From CAVPDE01 sp963702565 (GTDB taxonomy: Bacteria; Desulfobacterota; DSM-4660; Desulfatiglandales; HGW-15): a stretch of 64,000 nucleotides of DNA. The translations under genes and the position numbers were made by a program. Below the pieces are notes generated by a model, which was not told where the DNA came from, ran no database searches, and worked only from the letters and a program-made list of their open reading frames with translations. Below are positions 51,420 to 60,471 of this stretch, one piece after another. Within the stretch, counting starts at the first letter, position 1. Every line of letters starts with the position of its first letter. The stretch is taken from contig CAVPDE010000023.1 of assembly GCA_963702565.1 (NCBI GenBank), forward strand, positions 124,001 through 188,000, read 5' to 3'.

Positions 51420-52520
51420 ATGAACAACGGTCTTAAGGGACTGGAGAGCAAAGTTCTCGATCAAGGCCAGTGTGCGGCCTGCGGCGCCTGCCTGTCTCTG
51501 TGTCCTTATCTGCGCTCTTTCAAAGGAAGAGCGGTCAAATTGCATGACTGCGATCTTTCCGAGGGGCGTTGCTTTTCCTTTTGCCCTAGAACCGAGGTAG
51601 ACCTGGATGCTCTTCATCGCGCTGTCTTCGGCAAGGGATATGAAGACATTGAAACAGGCCCTGTACGCCGAGTGGTGATGGCAAGAGCCTTGACTCCGGA
51701 ATTCACGAAGAGGGCTCAGAATGGAGGCGTTGTTTCCGCTCTGATGGCCGTGGCTCTCGAGGAGGGCAGGATACAGGCCGCCATCCTCACGGAGCGTGAT
51801 TCCGAGCTTCTCCCTCAGGGTCGAATCGCAAAAACAAAAGAGGAAGTGCTGACCTGTGCCGGCTCCAGCTACGTAACAGGATACACCCTTGAAGCGCTCA
51901 ATCGCGGACCGTGGCAGGGCCAGGAGCGCATCGGCGTGGTCGGGGTTCCATGCCAGGTTCTCGCCCTTGCCCGCATGAAAGCGTCACCTCTTGAAAAAAG
52001 AACCTCCGTTGACCGCGTGGATCTGGTGGTCGGTCTCTTCTGCACCTGGGCTCTGGATTACCGGCCTTTCGCGGAATTCCTGAAAAAGCGATTCGGAGAC
52101 AAGCCCATTCGCAAGCTCGACATCACCCCTCCGCCGGAGCGGCTTCTCAATGTCACGGTGGGCAATGAATTCCATCAGATTCCCCTGGATGACATCCGCG
52201 CTTTTATCCGGCCGAGCTGCCAGGTGTGCCTGGACATGACCTCCGAGTTTTCCGATCTCTCTGTGGGCACGGTCGAGGGGGAAGAGGGCTGGAACACGGT
52301 GATCGTCCGCACCGCAAGGGGTGAGAATGTCCTGCGCTGCGCCGAATCCAAGGGCGCTCTGGAAACGAGGGTCTATCCTGAAGACAAATGGGCCCATCTC
52401 AAACAGGCCTCCATTCTCAAGAAACAACGGGGCTTGAATGCTCTCAAGGATGTGCAGGAAAAGTACTTGACCCTCCCCCAAAAAGCGATCGATGCCATTT
52501 TGAAGGAGGTGGCCCCGTGA
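51420..52520 (+). CDS. FrhB-family (coenzyme F420 hydrogenase/dehydrogenase beta-like) iron-sulfur flavoprotein
   Basis: The 366-residue protein has an N-terminal ferredoxin-like motif CAACGACLSLCP, the FrhB-type sequences FTKRAQNGGVVSAL and GVPCQVLALARM, and a late cysteine motif CQVCLD. FrhB-family proteins transfer electrons between flavin or F420 and iron-sulfur partners. It overlaps iorA by 3 bases (GTGA), so it may be an electron-transfer subunit for the oxidoreductase. GGAGG precedes the ATG by 8 bases. Confidence 0.85.
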   Translation: MNNGLKGLESKVLDQGQCAACGACLSLCPYLRSFKGRAVKLHDCDLSEGRCFSFCPRTEVDLDALHRAVFGKGYEDIETGPVRRVVMARALTPEFTKRAQNGGVVSALMAVALEEGRIQAAILTERDSELLPQGRIAKTKEEVLTCAGSSYVTGYTLEALNRGPWQGQERIGVVGVPCQVLALARMKASPLEKRTSVDRVDLVVGLFCTWALDYRPFAEFLKKRFGDKPIRKLDITPPPERLLNVTVGNEFHQIPLDDIRAFIRPSCQVCLDMTSEFSDLSVGTVEGEEGWNTVIVRTARGENVLRCAESKGALETRVYPEDKWAHLKQASILKKQRGLNALKDVQEKYLTLPQKAIDAILKEVAP

Positions 52521-54427
52521 GCCTGATTGCTCAAGACGCTCCTGGAAAAACGGTTCTCCTCATGGGGAATGAAGCGATTGCCCGAGGCGCGCTGGAAGCC
52601 GGCGTCAAGGTGTGCGCAGCCTATCCCGGAAATCCCTCTTCCGAAATCATAGGATCCCTGTCCTCTGCGGCCGATGCCTTGGATCTGCATGTGGAGTGGT
52701 CTGTCAACGAGAAGGTCGCTATGGAAGTGGTTGCTGCCGCATCTTTTGCGGGGCTGAGAGGCCTTTGCTCCATGAAGCAGAACGGCCTCAATGTGGCTGC
52801 CGATTTCTTGCTCAACCTGAATCTGACCGGCACTCAGGGAGGCCTTGTGGTGGTTGTGGCGGATGACCCGGGTGGGATTTCCTCCACCAACGAGGAGGAC
52901 TCGCGCATTTTTGCCAAGATAGGGAACCTCCCGCTTCTTGAACCGGCTACCTTTCAGGAGGCCAAGGACATGACCCGATGGGCTTTCAGTCTTTCCGAAG
53001 ACCTGGGCCTTCCGGTCATGGTCCGCAGCGTGACCCGCGTGTCCCATGCACGAGGAAATGTTCGCCTCGACGTACTGCCCCGGCCAACAGCGAAGGCTCG
53101 CTTTGATATCTCGCGGCCCCGGCTCGCGTTTCCCCCGTTTCCCAGCCACAAGGCCCTTCTTCAGAAGATGGACCGGGCCAGGCCTATGGTGGAGACCTCG
53201 GCCTACAATTTCTACAGGGGACCGGAGAAACCGGAACTCCTCCTCGTCACCAGCGGGAGCGGCTGGATGTATTCCCTGGAAGCGGTCATCAACCTGGGGG
53301 TGCAGGATCGCGTGGGGCTTCTGAAGCTCGGCACGACCTGGCCTCTTCCGGCAAACCTGGTCATGAAGCATCTGAAGCAGGCTGAGAAGGTTCTGTTCGT
53401 CGAAGAAGTGGATCCTTTCCTGGAAAGCAACGTAAAGGAGCTCTTTGCTCAGCACTGCATGGATCTTGGCCTCAAGCGCTTTTACGGAAAGGCCTCGGGG
53501 ACGATGCCGAGCGCCGGGGAAATCAGCCCTGAAATCGTCTCCTCCGCGCTACAGAGTCTACTTAAAGTCGCGTACCAACCGAGACCGGAGGATTACACAA
53601 GCAGGGCCCATGAGGCGGCGGCTGAACTTGTGCCTGCCAGAGCGCTCGGGTTCTGCGCAGGGTGTCCTCACCGGGCGACCTACTGGGCCGTGAAGAGTGC
53701 CCTCGCCCTGGACGGCCGGGAGGGTTTTGTGCTCGGAGACATCGGGTGCTACGGCCTCGGCATGGGCCCCTCAGGGTTCTTTCAAATTAAGACGATCCAC
53801 GCCATGGGTTCAGGAGCAGGCCTTGCAGCCGGGTTCGGCCAGCTTGAACGATTCGGCCTTTCCCAGCCGGTGCTGGCGGTCTGCGGGGACTCCACCTTCT
53901 ATCATGCCGCCATGCCGGCTCTGGTCAATGCACGCTACAACGGAGCCAATTTCGTGCTTCTTCTCCTGGACAACAGCGCGACCGCTATGACCGGGTTCCA
54001 GCCCCATCCCGGCACGGGTCGCACGGCCACCGGAAAAGAGGCGCCCGTGCTTGATCTCAAGGTTATCTGTGAATCCCTGGGAGCAAAAGTGCAGGTCACG
54101 GATCCATTTGATCTGGCAGCAACAACGGATGCCATGCTCAAATTCCTTCAGGATAGGGAAGGGGTCAAGGTGCTGATCCTCAAGAGGGAGTGCGCTCTGG
54201 TGCGGAGCAAGAAGCAAAAGAAGCTCTTCCAGGTGGAGGTGAATCAGGAGCGCTGCCTTGGGGAAGCCTGCGGGTGCAACCGCCTGTGCACAAGGGTCTT
54301 CAAGTGCCCGGGTCTTTACTGGGACAGGGCGACAGGGAAGGCCGGCATTGATGAGGCGATCTGCACAGGGTGCGGGGTCTGCGCTGAAATCTGCCCAGCC
54401 TCCGCAATCCGGAAGGAGGTGGCTTAG
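52517..54427 (+). CDS. iorA: Indolepyruvate:ferredoxin oxidoreductase alpha subunit
   Basis: The protein of about 636 residues has the TPP-dependent 2-oxoacid oxidoreductase fold: an N-terminal pyrimidine-binding domain, the TPP-binding region GDIGCYGLGMG and a C-terminal ferredoxin domain (CGCN, CTGCGVC). It oxidises aryl pyruvates to aryl acetyl-CoA with reduction of ferredoxin. GTG at 52517 with GGAGG 7 bases upstream decides the start over the longer open frame from 52388. It is coupled to the FrhB-like gene before it and iorB after it. Confidence 0.92.
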   Translation: MSLIAQDAPGKTVLLMGNEAIARGALEAGVKVCAAYPGNPSSEIIGSLSSAADALDLHVEWSVNEKVAMEVVAAASFAGLRGLCSMKQNGLNVAADFLLNLNLTGTQGGLVVVVADDPGGISSTNEEDSRIFAKIGNLPLLEPATFQEAKDMTRWAFSLSEDLGLPVMVRSVTRVSHARGNVRLDVLPRPTAKARFDISRPRLAFPPFPSHKALLQKMDRARPMVETSAYNFYRGPEKPELLLVTSGSGWMYSLEAVINLGVQDRVGLLKLGTTWPLPANLVMKHLKQAEKVLFVEEVDPFLESNVKELFAQHCMDLGLKRFYGKASGTMPSAGEISPEIVSSALQSLLKVAYQPRPEDYTSRAHEAAAELVPARALGFCAGCPHRATYWAVKSALALDGREGFVLGDIGCYGLGMGPSGFFQIKTIHAMGSGAGLAAGFGQLERFGLSQPVLAVCGDSTFYHAAMPALVNARYNGANFVLLLLDNSATAMTGFQPHPGTGRTATGKEAPVLDLKVICESLGAKVQVTDPFDLAATTDAMLKFLQDREGVKVLILKRECALVRSKKQKKLFQVEVNQERCLGEACGCNRLCTRVFKCPGLYWDRATGKAGIDEAICTGCGVCAEICPASAIRKEVA

Positions 54428-55042
54428 ATGGCTCTCGCGAAAGATCCCTTCAACGTGATCATCGGCGGAGTCGGCGGCCAGGGCAATGTCCTTGCCTCCC
54501 AGATTCTGGGTCAGATGCTCGTGACCAGAGGGTACGTCATCACCATCGGCGAAACGTACGGAGCCTCGCAACGGGGAGGGGCCGTGATGAGCCACCTGCG
54601 CCTGTCCGAAAAAGACCAGTTCTCTCCTCTTATCCCCGAAGGCCGGTGTGACCTTCTCGTGTCCCTCGAACCTGTGGAGGCTCTCAGGATTCTTGAACCC
54701 TACGGATATCCCGGGGTCATGACCCTGGTCAACACGCGGCCGATTTTTCCCATGGATGTCATTTCCGGGAACGCGGCCTACCCCGAGATCTCCAAAGTGA
54801 TCGGGAAAATAAAAGCGCTCAGCAGGAAAACCTGGTCCATCAATGCCACGGAGATCGCTCTCGACATGGGAGACCCAATCTTTTCCAACATGGCCATGCT
54901 CGGAGCGCTCTCTGCCACCAACACCCTGCCCGTAGACCGGCAAGGGTTCGAAGAAACGATCAAGGAACTGCTTCCGTTGCACAAGCTTTCGGACAACCTC
55001 AAAGCCTTTGATCATGGAAGTAAAGCGGTGCTTGAACTCTGA
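54428..55042 (+). CDS. iorB: Indolepyruvate:ferredoxin oxidoreductase beta subunit
   Basis: The 204-residue gamma-domain-type subunit starts NVIIGGVGGQGNVLAS and contains GETYGASQRGGAVMSH, the usual beta subunit motifs. Its ATG starts directly after the iorA stop. Together with IorA it completes the enzyme for aromatic amino acid fermentation or phenylacetyl-CoA formation. Confidence 0.92.
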   Translation: MALAKDPFNVIIGGVGGQGNVLASQILGQMLVTRGYVITIGETYGASQRGGAVMSHLRLSEKDQFSPLIPEGRCDLLVSLEPVEALRILEPYGYPGVMTLVNTRPIFPMDVISGNAAYPEISKVIGKIKALSRKTWSINATEIALDMGDPIFSNMAMLGALSATNTLPVDRQGFEETIKELLPLHKLSDNLKAFDHGSKAVLEL

Positions 55043-55119
55043 AAGCCGCATGGATCAGCTGAAACAGAACCGAGAGATGATGAGAGAGTACGTGGGGGTA
55101 TAAGGCGCACGGGGCACGG

Positions 55120-56316
55120 CTAACACCCCTCCTGATCCGTTTCGACAAACCTAAGCGCAGAAGCAAAAAGGGGACCCAGAAGCATGAACCCCCCGGCCAG
55201 GACAAGCCCCAGACTGAAGGAATAGTTCTGCCCGAGATAGCCTAAGAGGGCAGGGAAAAGCCCTGCTCCCACGAAGAAGGCAATGGGTACGGCCACAGAA
55301 GCGACCACGCTTCTCAGATTAGGAGCGACGATCCTGGATAGAGCAGCAAAAAGGCCAGGGAACAAAGCTCCTGTGAGGACAGGTTGGATGAAGAGAAAAA
55401 TGAGGAGCCACCGATCGCTTGAGATGCCGAGGAAAATATTCGCGACACCTCCCGCCCCAATAAGGACGGCCATGGCACGCTTTGGGCCGACCCTGTCCGC
55501 AAACCATCCTCCCCCAAGAGCTGCAACAAATCCTGAGATCTGAGCAAACCCGAGGAAGGTGTTTGCCGAGGTGCTGTCCATGCCTCGTTCTGCGATGAGA
55601 TAGAGAGGCATCACGGTAAAGAGGCCCACGCTCCCCCCGACCGCCATAATGAGCAACAGGATGACGAGCCAAAAGGAGGGGAGCCGGATAATCTGCTTCA
55701 GCGCCGCAGGCTTTGGGGCGTCGCCCGGGAAATCTCCGCACTTTCCGAAGGCCAGGAATGCGCTGCCTAGGATAAGAGTAAACACACCCAAGAGGATAAT
55801 CAGCATCCTCCAGGACAGGAATCCCATGAGTGCGGCAACCATCAAGGGACCGAGAACCAGTCCGAGGGTGGGTGCAGAGGAATGGAGCCCCATGGCTTTT
55901 CCCCAGTCCTGGCGCCTGACCATGGCGGTAATCGCAGCGAGCGCTGAAGGGATGTGAAGCCCTGCAGCCAGGCCTAGAACGGCGAGGGCAAGACGAATCC
56001 CTGCGAGGGACCTCATGAATCCGAGACCCAGCAGGGCAATCCCCACAGTTAAAATGGACAGAATGAGAACCTTTCTGTGCGTGAGGCGCGAAGAAACAAA
56101 GCCTGAGGCGAACTGTGTGACGGCGAACCCGGCGGAGGTGACAAGAAAGAGCGACCCTGCCTGAGCGTGGGTGATGTGAATCTCCTGCTCCAGGAAAGGC
56201 ATCAGAGGCGCAAGGATGAAACGAGCCATGAAATTCAGAAGAAAAAGACCGGCAAGGAAGAAAACCGGTCCGGCTTTGGCGCTAAAGGGTTCTGGAATGG
56301 GACATGATTTTTCCAT
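55120..56316 (-). CDS. Major facilitator superfamily transporter
   Basis: The 398-residue protein has about twelve hydrophobic helices, with SRLTHRKVLILS in the helix 2-3 loop and FADRVGPKRAMAVL in the equivalent mid-protein loop. AGGAG lies 10 bases before the ATG. It converges on iorB. Substrate unknown. Confidence 0.85.
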   Translation of the reverse strand: MEKSCPIPEPFSAKAGPVFFLAGLFLLNFMARFILAPLMPFLEQEIHITHAQAGSLFLVTSAGFAVTQFASGFVSSRLTHRKVLILSILTVGIALLGLGFMRSLAGIRLALAVLGLAAGLHIPSALAAITAMVRRQDWGKAMGLHSSAPTLGLVLGPLMVAALMGFLSWRMLIILLGVFTLILGSAFLAFGKCGDFPGDAPKPAALKQIIRLPSFWLVILLLIMAVGGSVGLFTVMPLYLIAERGMDSTSANTFLGFAQISGFVAALGGGWFADRVGPKRAMAVLIGAGGVANIFLGISSDRWLLIFLFIQPVLTGALFPGLFAALSRIVAPNLRSVVASVAVPIAFFVGAGLFPALLGYLGQNYSFSLGLVLAGGFMLLGPLFASALRFVETDQEGC

Positions 56317-56463
56317 CTTATTTGGCTCCTAAGCTAATGATGCACGACTCCCGGGTCAAGCTTTGAGCGGGCTGCAGTTTTGTCCCTGTGCTTTTTCGTT
56401 TGAAAAGCCGGCAGGCAATGAATACCTTAAAGCGCAAAAAATTTAGAGTGTTCCAGAGGTGAC

Positions 56464-57567
56464 ATGTCCGCTTCGAAAATCTCTCCTATGCTCCCGATCC
56501 TGGCAGCTTTGATTGTCTTGAGCACGCTCGGCTCCTCCTGCTCCCTGACTCCGCCGCCCTTTGACGAAGCGACATGGAGAGCGAAGGTGTTGTCCGCCGA
56601 TCCTGCGTTGCTGTACGCCCCTCACTTCAAGGACGATCTCTTTTTCAACCCCTGGATGACTGCCGAAGACAAGAGCTTGTTCAGCGTGCTCAAATGGCGG
56701 CTCATGGCCCCACAGGAGTACACGGAAGAGGAGAAAACGTATCTTCCCCGTGTGATCGACAAAGCGAAAGAACGGATCCTCGCTATGCCCCAGGGCGATT
56801 TCATTATGTGGGTCGGACACGCGACCTTTCTCATTCGCCTCAAGGGGGAGTACTGGCTTGTAGACCCCATTTTTTCCGAGAGAGCTGTCGTGGTGAAGCG
56901 AAAGACGCCTACGGCGATCACCGCAGAAGCGCTGAAAGAAGTTGCGCCGAACCTCAGGGTGATCATCACCCACAATCACTATGACCATCTGGACGCGAGC
57001 AGCATTGAAGATCTTCCTGAAAACGCGAAAATGTTCGTCCCCCTGGGTCTAAAGGAATATGTCCAGGATATGAACAAGAAGGACATAACGGAGATGGACT
57101 GGTGGCAGGAAATCGACTGCGGCAATGGCGTCAGGTTGGTCTGCCTACCCATGCAGCACTGGTCAAGGCGTTTCGGGCAGGGACCCCGTGAGACCCTCTG
57201 GGCGAGCTACATGCTGATCACTCCGAAGGTCACCATTTATCTGGGAGGGGACACGGGTTACTTCGTCGGGTACAAGGAATTCGCGAAACGCTATCCCAAG
57301 ATCGACTATGCCCTTCTCCCCACCACCGCCTACCACCCGCGCTGGTTCATGCACTACAACCACATGAACGTAGACGAGGCGATCGAGGCATTCAACGATC
57401 TGAAGGCTCGATACATGATCCCGCAGCAGTGGGGGACCTTTCACCTCGGAGACGAGCCGCCGGGCTATTCGATCCTGGAACTCAAACAGACCATTGCCGA
57501 GCGTAAGCTCGATGCCTCCCGGTTCCTCATCATGGACATCGGGGAAATACTGCCCATCGACAAATAA
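56464..57567 (+). CDS. MBL-fold metallohydrolase (NAPE-PLD/RomA-like)
   Basis: The 367-residue protein has a signal peptide with a near-lipobox (GSSC) and a metallo-beta-lactamase fold with HNHYDHLD and GGDTGYF. The length and WVGHATFLIR are like the NAPE-PLD/UlaG-related lipid hydrolase group. It may act on a phospholipid or N-acyl compound in the envelope. AGAGG lies close before the ATG. A palindromic repeat (57584-57673) follows its stop. Confidence 0.8.
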   Translation: MSASKISPMLPILAALIVLSTLGSSCSLTPPPFDEATWRAKVLSADPALLYAPHFKDDLFFNPWMTAEDKSLFSVLKWRLMAPQEYTEEEKTYLPRVIDKAKERILAMPQGDFIMWVGHATFLIRLKGEYWLVDPIFSERAVVVKRKTPTAITAEALKEVAPNLRVIITHNHYDHLDASSIEDLPENAKMFVPLGLKEYVQDMNKKDITEMDWWQEIDCGNGVRLVCLPMQHWSRRFGQGPRETLWASYMLITPKVTIYLGGDTGYFVGYKEFAKRYPKIDYALLPTTAYHPRWFMHYNHMNVDEAIEAFNDLKARYMIPQQWGTFHLGDEPPGYSILELKQTIAERKLDASRFLIMDIGEILPIDK

Positions 57568-57583
57568 TCACTCGTTTTGGATT

Positions 57584-57673
57584 GGTGGCACGGACAAGCT
57601 TTGCTTGTCCGTGCGAATCCCAGTTCCGAATTCGGCAATCACGGACAAACATACATCGTTTGTCCGTGCCACC
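57584..57673 (+). repeat. GTGGCACGGACAA palindromic element
   Basis: The outer arms GGTGGCACGGACAA and TTGTCCGTGCCACC enclose two inner hairpins (GCACGGACAAGC/GCTTGTCCGTGC and CACGGACAAAC/GTTTGTCCGTG). Related elements lie at 60225-60258 and 62836-62878, each just after a gene. Confidence 0.75.
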
Positions 57674-57718
57674 TCTTGCCGCGCTTGTTTGTTAACCGTG
57701 TACCGTGCACCTTGCACC

Positions 57719-58498
57719 TCAGAAGTACTTCCCCTTCTTCTCTCCTTTGTCGAGCAACGCTCTTGTAACCAGGAGGACCTGGTTGCGGTCTTCCAGCTGC
57801 AAAGCCTGCTCCAGGCCGTTGGCATCGAGATTGACGTTGATCGCCTCTTTGGTGAGGCGAAGCCCCATGGGGTTCTTGGAGTTCATGGTTCTGGCAAGCT
57901 CCAGAGCAGTCTCAAGCAGTTTGTCGCGTTCAACGAGCCGGCTTGCAAAGCCAAGCTGCAGGGCTTCCTGGGCGGACATGAAGTTGCCCGTGAGCATGAA
58001 CTCATAGGCTCTGCCTGCACCGATGAGCCGGGGGAGAAAATAACTGCAAGCCATGTCCGCGCCGCCAAGGCCGATGTTGATGTAGGCGGCGGAAAAACGG
58101 GCATCCGGGCTGATCACTCTCACGTCCGAGGCCATGGCAAAACTGAATCCAAGGCCGGCGCCTGCACCATGCACGGCGCAGATGATGGGTTGCGGCGCAC
58201 GCCGCATGGCCAGAGGGAGCCGGGCCAGCCGGACCTGGAAGGCGTAATGCTGATCCACGGTCATCTGGGGTGCGCTTTTCATGAAATCTCTCATGTCGAG
58301 GCCGGCGCAGAATCCCTTATCTCCGTTGCCGCGCAGGATGATCACATGGGTGTCCAAGTCGTGGAGCCTCGCCTGCCAGAAACCCTCCAGTTCCTCCATC
58401 ATCTTGTGGTTCACAGAGTTGTAAATCCGCGGCCTGTTCAGTGAAAGAAGGCCAATGCCTGGTTCATTGACTTGGTATTCGATAGTTTCGTAGGGCAT
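57719..58498 (-). CDS. Enoyl-CoA hydratase/isomerase family protein
   Basis: The protein of about 259 residues has the crotonase fold: RPRIYNSVNHKMMEEL, CAGLDMRDF, and the oxyanion region GAGAGLGFSFAMASDVRV. One catalytic acid is expected at AYINIGLGGADMACSYFLPRLIG, where Gly and Asp occur, so the exact reaction is uncertain. The ATG at 58498 with AAGGAG 7 bases upstream is chosen over a TTG at 58516. It is a single gene. Confidence 0.85.
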   Translation of the reverse strand: MPYETIEYQVNEPGIGLLSLNRPRIYNSVNHKMMEELEGFWQARLHDLDTHVIILRGNGDKGFCAGLDMRDFMKSAPQMTVDQHYAFQVRLARLPLAMRRAPQPIICAVHGAGAGLGFSFAMASDVRVISPDARFSAAYINIGLGGADMACSYFLPRLIGAGRAYEFMLTGNFMSAQEALQLGFASRLVERDKLLETALELARTMNSKNPMGLRLTKEAINVNLDANGLEQALQLEDRNQVLLVTRALLDKGEKKGKYF

Positions 58499-58531
58499 GA
58501 GGGTCTCCTTAATCAAGAAATCCCTCCCGAC

Positions 58532-58550
58532 CTCCCTTTACAAAAGGGAG
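58532..58550 (+). repeat. CTCCCTT/AAGGGAG hairpin
   Basis: CTCCCTT and AAGGGAG pair around TACAA in the divergent gap. It resembles dispersed repeats with AAATCCCTCCC flanks. Confidence 0.45.
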
Positions 58551-58575
58551 AGGGAGACGCAGGTGCTCGACGCCG

Positions 58576-58749
58576 CTATAGTAATAGAATGTCCAGAGGA
58601 TTTCCATCTATAGCTTCAAGAAATCGATCGTCTGGCGAGGGGGGGATGAATCCGAGAATGCCTTGTCTTTGATGCTCTTCGTTCTTAAGTTGGGCATAAA
58701 CCTGGGCAAAGATCGGGTTAGAGCAAGAGGAGAGATGATCCGTGATCAA
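58576..58749 (-). CDS. Possible 57-residue peptide or gene remnant
   Basis: A TTG-initiated frame gives a plausible globular-looking C-terminal sequence (FAQVYAQLKNEEHQRQG, LGFIPPSPDDRFLEAIDG). No ribosome-binding site is clear and it overlaps the next gene by 8 bases on the other strand. It could be the remains of a longer gene. Confidence 0.2.
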   Translation of the reverse strand: MITDHLSSCSNPIFAQVYAQLKNEEHQRQGILGFIPPSPDDRFLEAIDGNPLDILLL

Positions 58750-60223
58750 GACCTGCTTGGAATACCATCAAGAGACAAGCTATGACCGGTTTGACATGTC
58801 CGGCCATGCCCTGGACTGGGCAAATCAGCCGAAAGTTTTAAAAGAGTATCCGGGGATCACCTCTTTGCCTCTCCCCAGAGACCTTCAGTTACCAAAAGGA
58901 AAACTCTCCGCCATTCTCAGTGAGCCTGCGGCTGCGGGTCTTTCCAAGCCATTGGACCTGGAGATGCCCTCGCTTCTCCTTCTCCTCTCAAACACCCACA
59001 CGGCCAGAGCTAGCTCCCCGGAGGGTGACTTCTTTTTCAGGAGCGCTGCTTCTGCAGGGGCTCTTTATCCCACAGAGATCTACGTAGCTACTCGTGGGAT
59101 CAAGGGCATAGACGACGGGCTCTATCACTTCGCCATTCAGAAGCATTCGCTTGATCCCCTCAGGAAAGGAGATGTTCTTGGGTTAGCCCAAGGAAAAGGG
59201 AGTCATTTAACTTTCTTTCTGACCGCGATTTTCTTCCGAAGCGCGTGGAAGTACAGAGCCCGTGCTTACCGCTATCACCTCCTCGACACCGGCCACGTGG
59301 CGGAGAACCTGATTCTGGCTCTTAAAGCCTCAAACCTACCTTTTAGTGTGACCTGCGATTTCGACGATGGGGAGGTGAACCGGCTCCTTGGACTGGATGA
59401 TCAGAAGGAAGTGGCTCTGGCGATGATCGATGTGCCGGGAGGGAAGGGGATTCCCTTACGGAACGCAGAGCCCATTGCTCCCTTTCCCGAACCTCTGCGG
59501 GAAGCCAGCCGCGTGTCAGCAAAAGAAACCGATTATCCGGCCATACGGGAAATACACAAGGCGGGCATGCGTAGAGCGGAGAGCATGGAGCAGAGAGTTT
59601 GTGGTGAAAAGGAGATGATCAACGAGTTGGGGATCGCTCCCAAAACCTGGGTCCCTTTAGATACCACCGGATCTTGGCCTGAAATCCTAGACTACCCGGA
59701 TGCTATGTTCCGCCGCCGTTCAAGGCGCAACTTTGTCAAGAAAGCATTGAGCAAGCAAGGCGTGAATGCCTTGCTTCGCAGCATGTGCCGAAGCGATGGA
59801 TCACCCTATGATCAGAGCGTCGCAGTAGGGTTCCTGGTGGGCCAGGCGGAAGAAATGGAACCCGGATTTTATCTGCTGGACGGCAAGAAAGAGTCGTGGG
59901 CCTCGGTCTCCTCGGGTCAGTTCATGGCCAGAAGCACATCGATCTGCCTGGATCAGGCGTGGCTCGTGAATGCGGGAGTTCATTTTCTGTTCCTGGCGAA
60001 CCTGGAGGTGCTCGAAAAAACGTGGGGTCCCAGAGGGTATCGCTATGCCATGCTGACAGCCGGGAGGCTAGGACAACGACTTTACGTCGCTGCTGAAGCC
60101 ATGGGCATGGGGTGCTGCGGGATCGGAGCTCTCTATGACGGCGAGGCCATGGAGATGCTCGGGCTGAACCAAAATTCAAGGCTCCTTTATCTAGTGGCCG
60201 TGGGAAACGTAAAAAGAGCATGA
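58742..60223 (+). CDS. SagB/ThcOx-type nitroreductase-fold dehydrogenase
   Basis: The 493-residue protein has two nitroreductase-like halves. The first has the family motif RSAASAGALYPTEIYV and GHVAENLILALKA; the second has FRRRSRRNFVKKAL and GQRLYVAAEAMGMGCCGIGALY. In thiazole/oxazole RiPP clusters SagB-type enzymes use FMN to oxidise azolines. No YcaO cyclodehydratase or precursor is adjacent here. Start is GTG with AGGAG 9 bases upstream. Confidence 0.8.
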   Translation: MIKTCLEYHQETSYDRFDMSGHALDWANQPKVLKEYPGITSLPLPRDLQLPKGKLSAILSEPAAAGLSKPLDLEMPSLLLLLSNTHTARASSPEGDFFFRSAASAGALYPTEIYVATRGIKGIDDGLYHFAIQKHSLDPLRKGDVLGLAQGKGSHLTFFLTAIFFRSAWKYRARAYRYHLLDTGHVAENLILALKASNLPFSVTCDFDDGEVNRLLGLDDQKEVALAMIDVPGGKGIPLRNAEPIAPFPEPLREASRVSAKETDYPAIREIHKAGMRRAESMEQRVCGEKEMINELGIAPKTWVPLDTTGSWPEILDYPDAMFRRRSRRNFVKKALSKQGVNALLRSMCRSDGSPYDQSVAVGFLVGQAEEMEPGFYLLDGKKESWASVSSGQFMARSTSICLDQAWLVNAGVHFLFLANLEVLEKTWGPRGYRYAMLTAGRLGQRLYVAAEAMGMGCCGIGALYDGEAMEMLGLNQNSRLLYLVAVGNVKRA

Positions 60224-60224
60224 A

Positions 60225-60258
60225 GTGGCACGGACAAGCCCTGCTTGTCCGTGCCACC
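60225..60258 (+). repeat. GTGGCACGGACAAGC hairpin
   Basis: A near-perfect inverted repeat of 15 bases with a CCT loop, 2 bases after the SagB-type gene. It could act as a terminator but lacks a T-run. Same family as 57584-57673. Confidence 0.75.
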
Positions 60259-60471
60259 AAGAACTCAGCCCTCAACACTCATTGCTTTCCCTTTGTACCA
60301 CGTCGTAAGACCTTTATTTTGGTCTCCTGGAATCTCTCTCCTTTACCTGCCCTCCGGAATGATTAGATTAAATCCAACCGTTTTCCCCTCAGTGCAGGCG
60401 CGCCGGGCAATAGTTTGTAGCGGAAAAAGCTGGAGCAGGGAAAACGAAAACATAAACGAGAGGAGTGCGTT

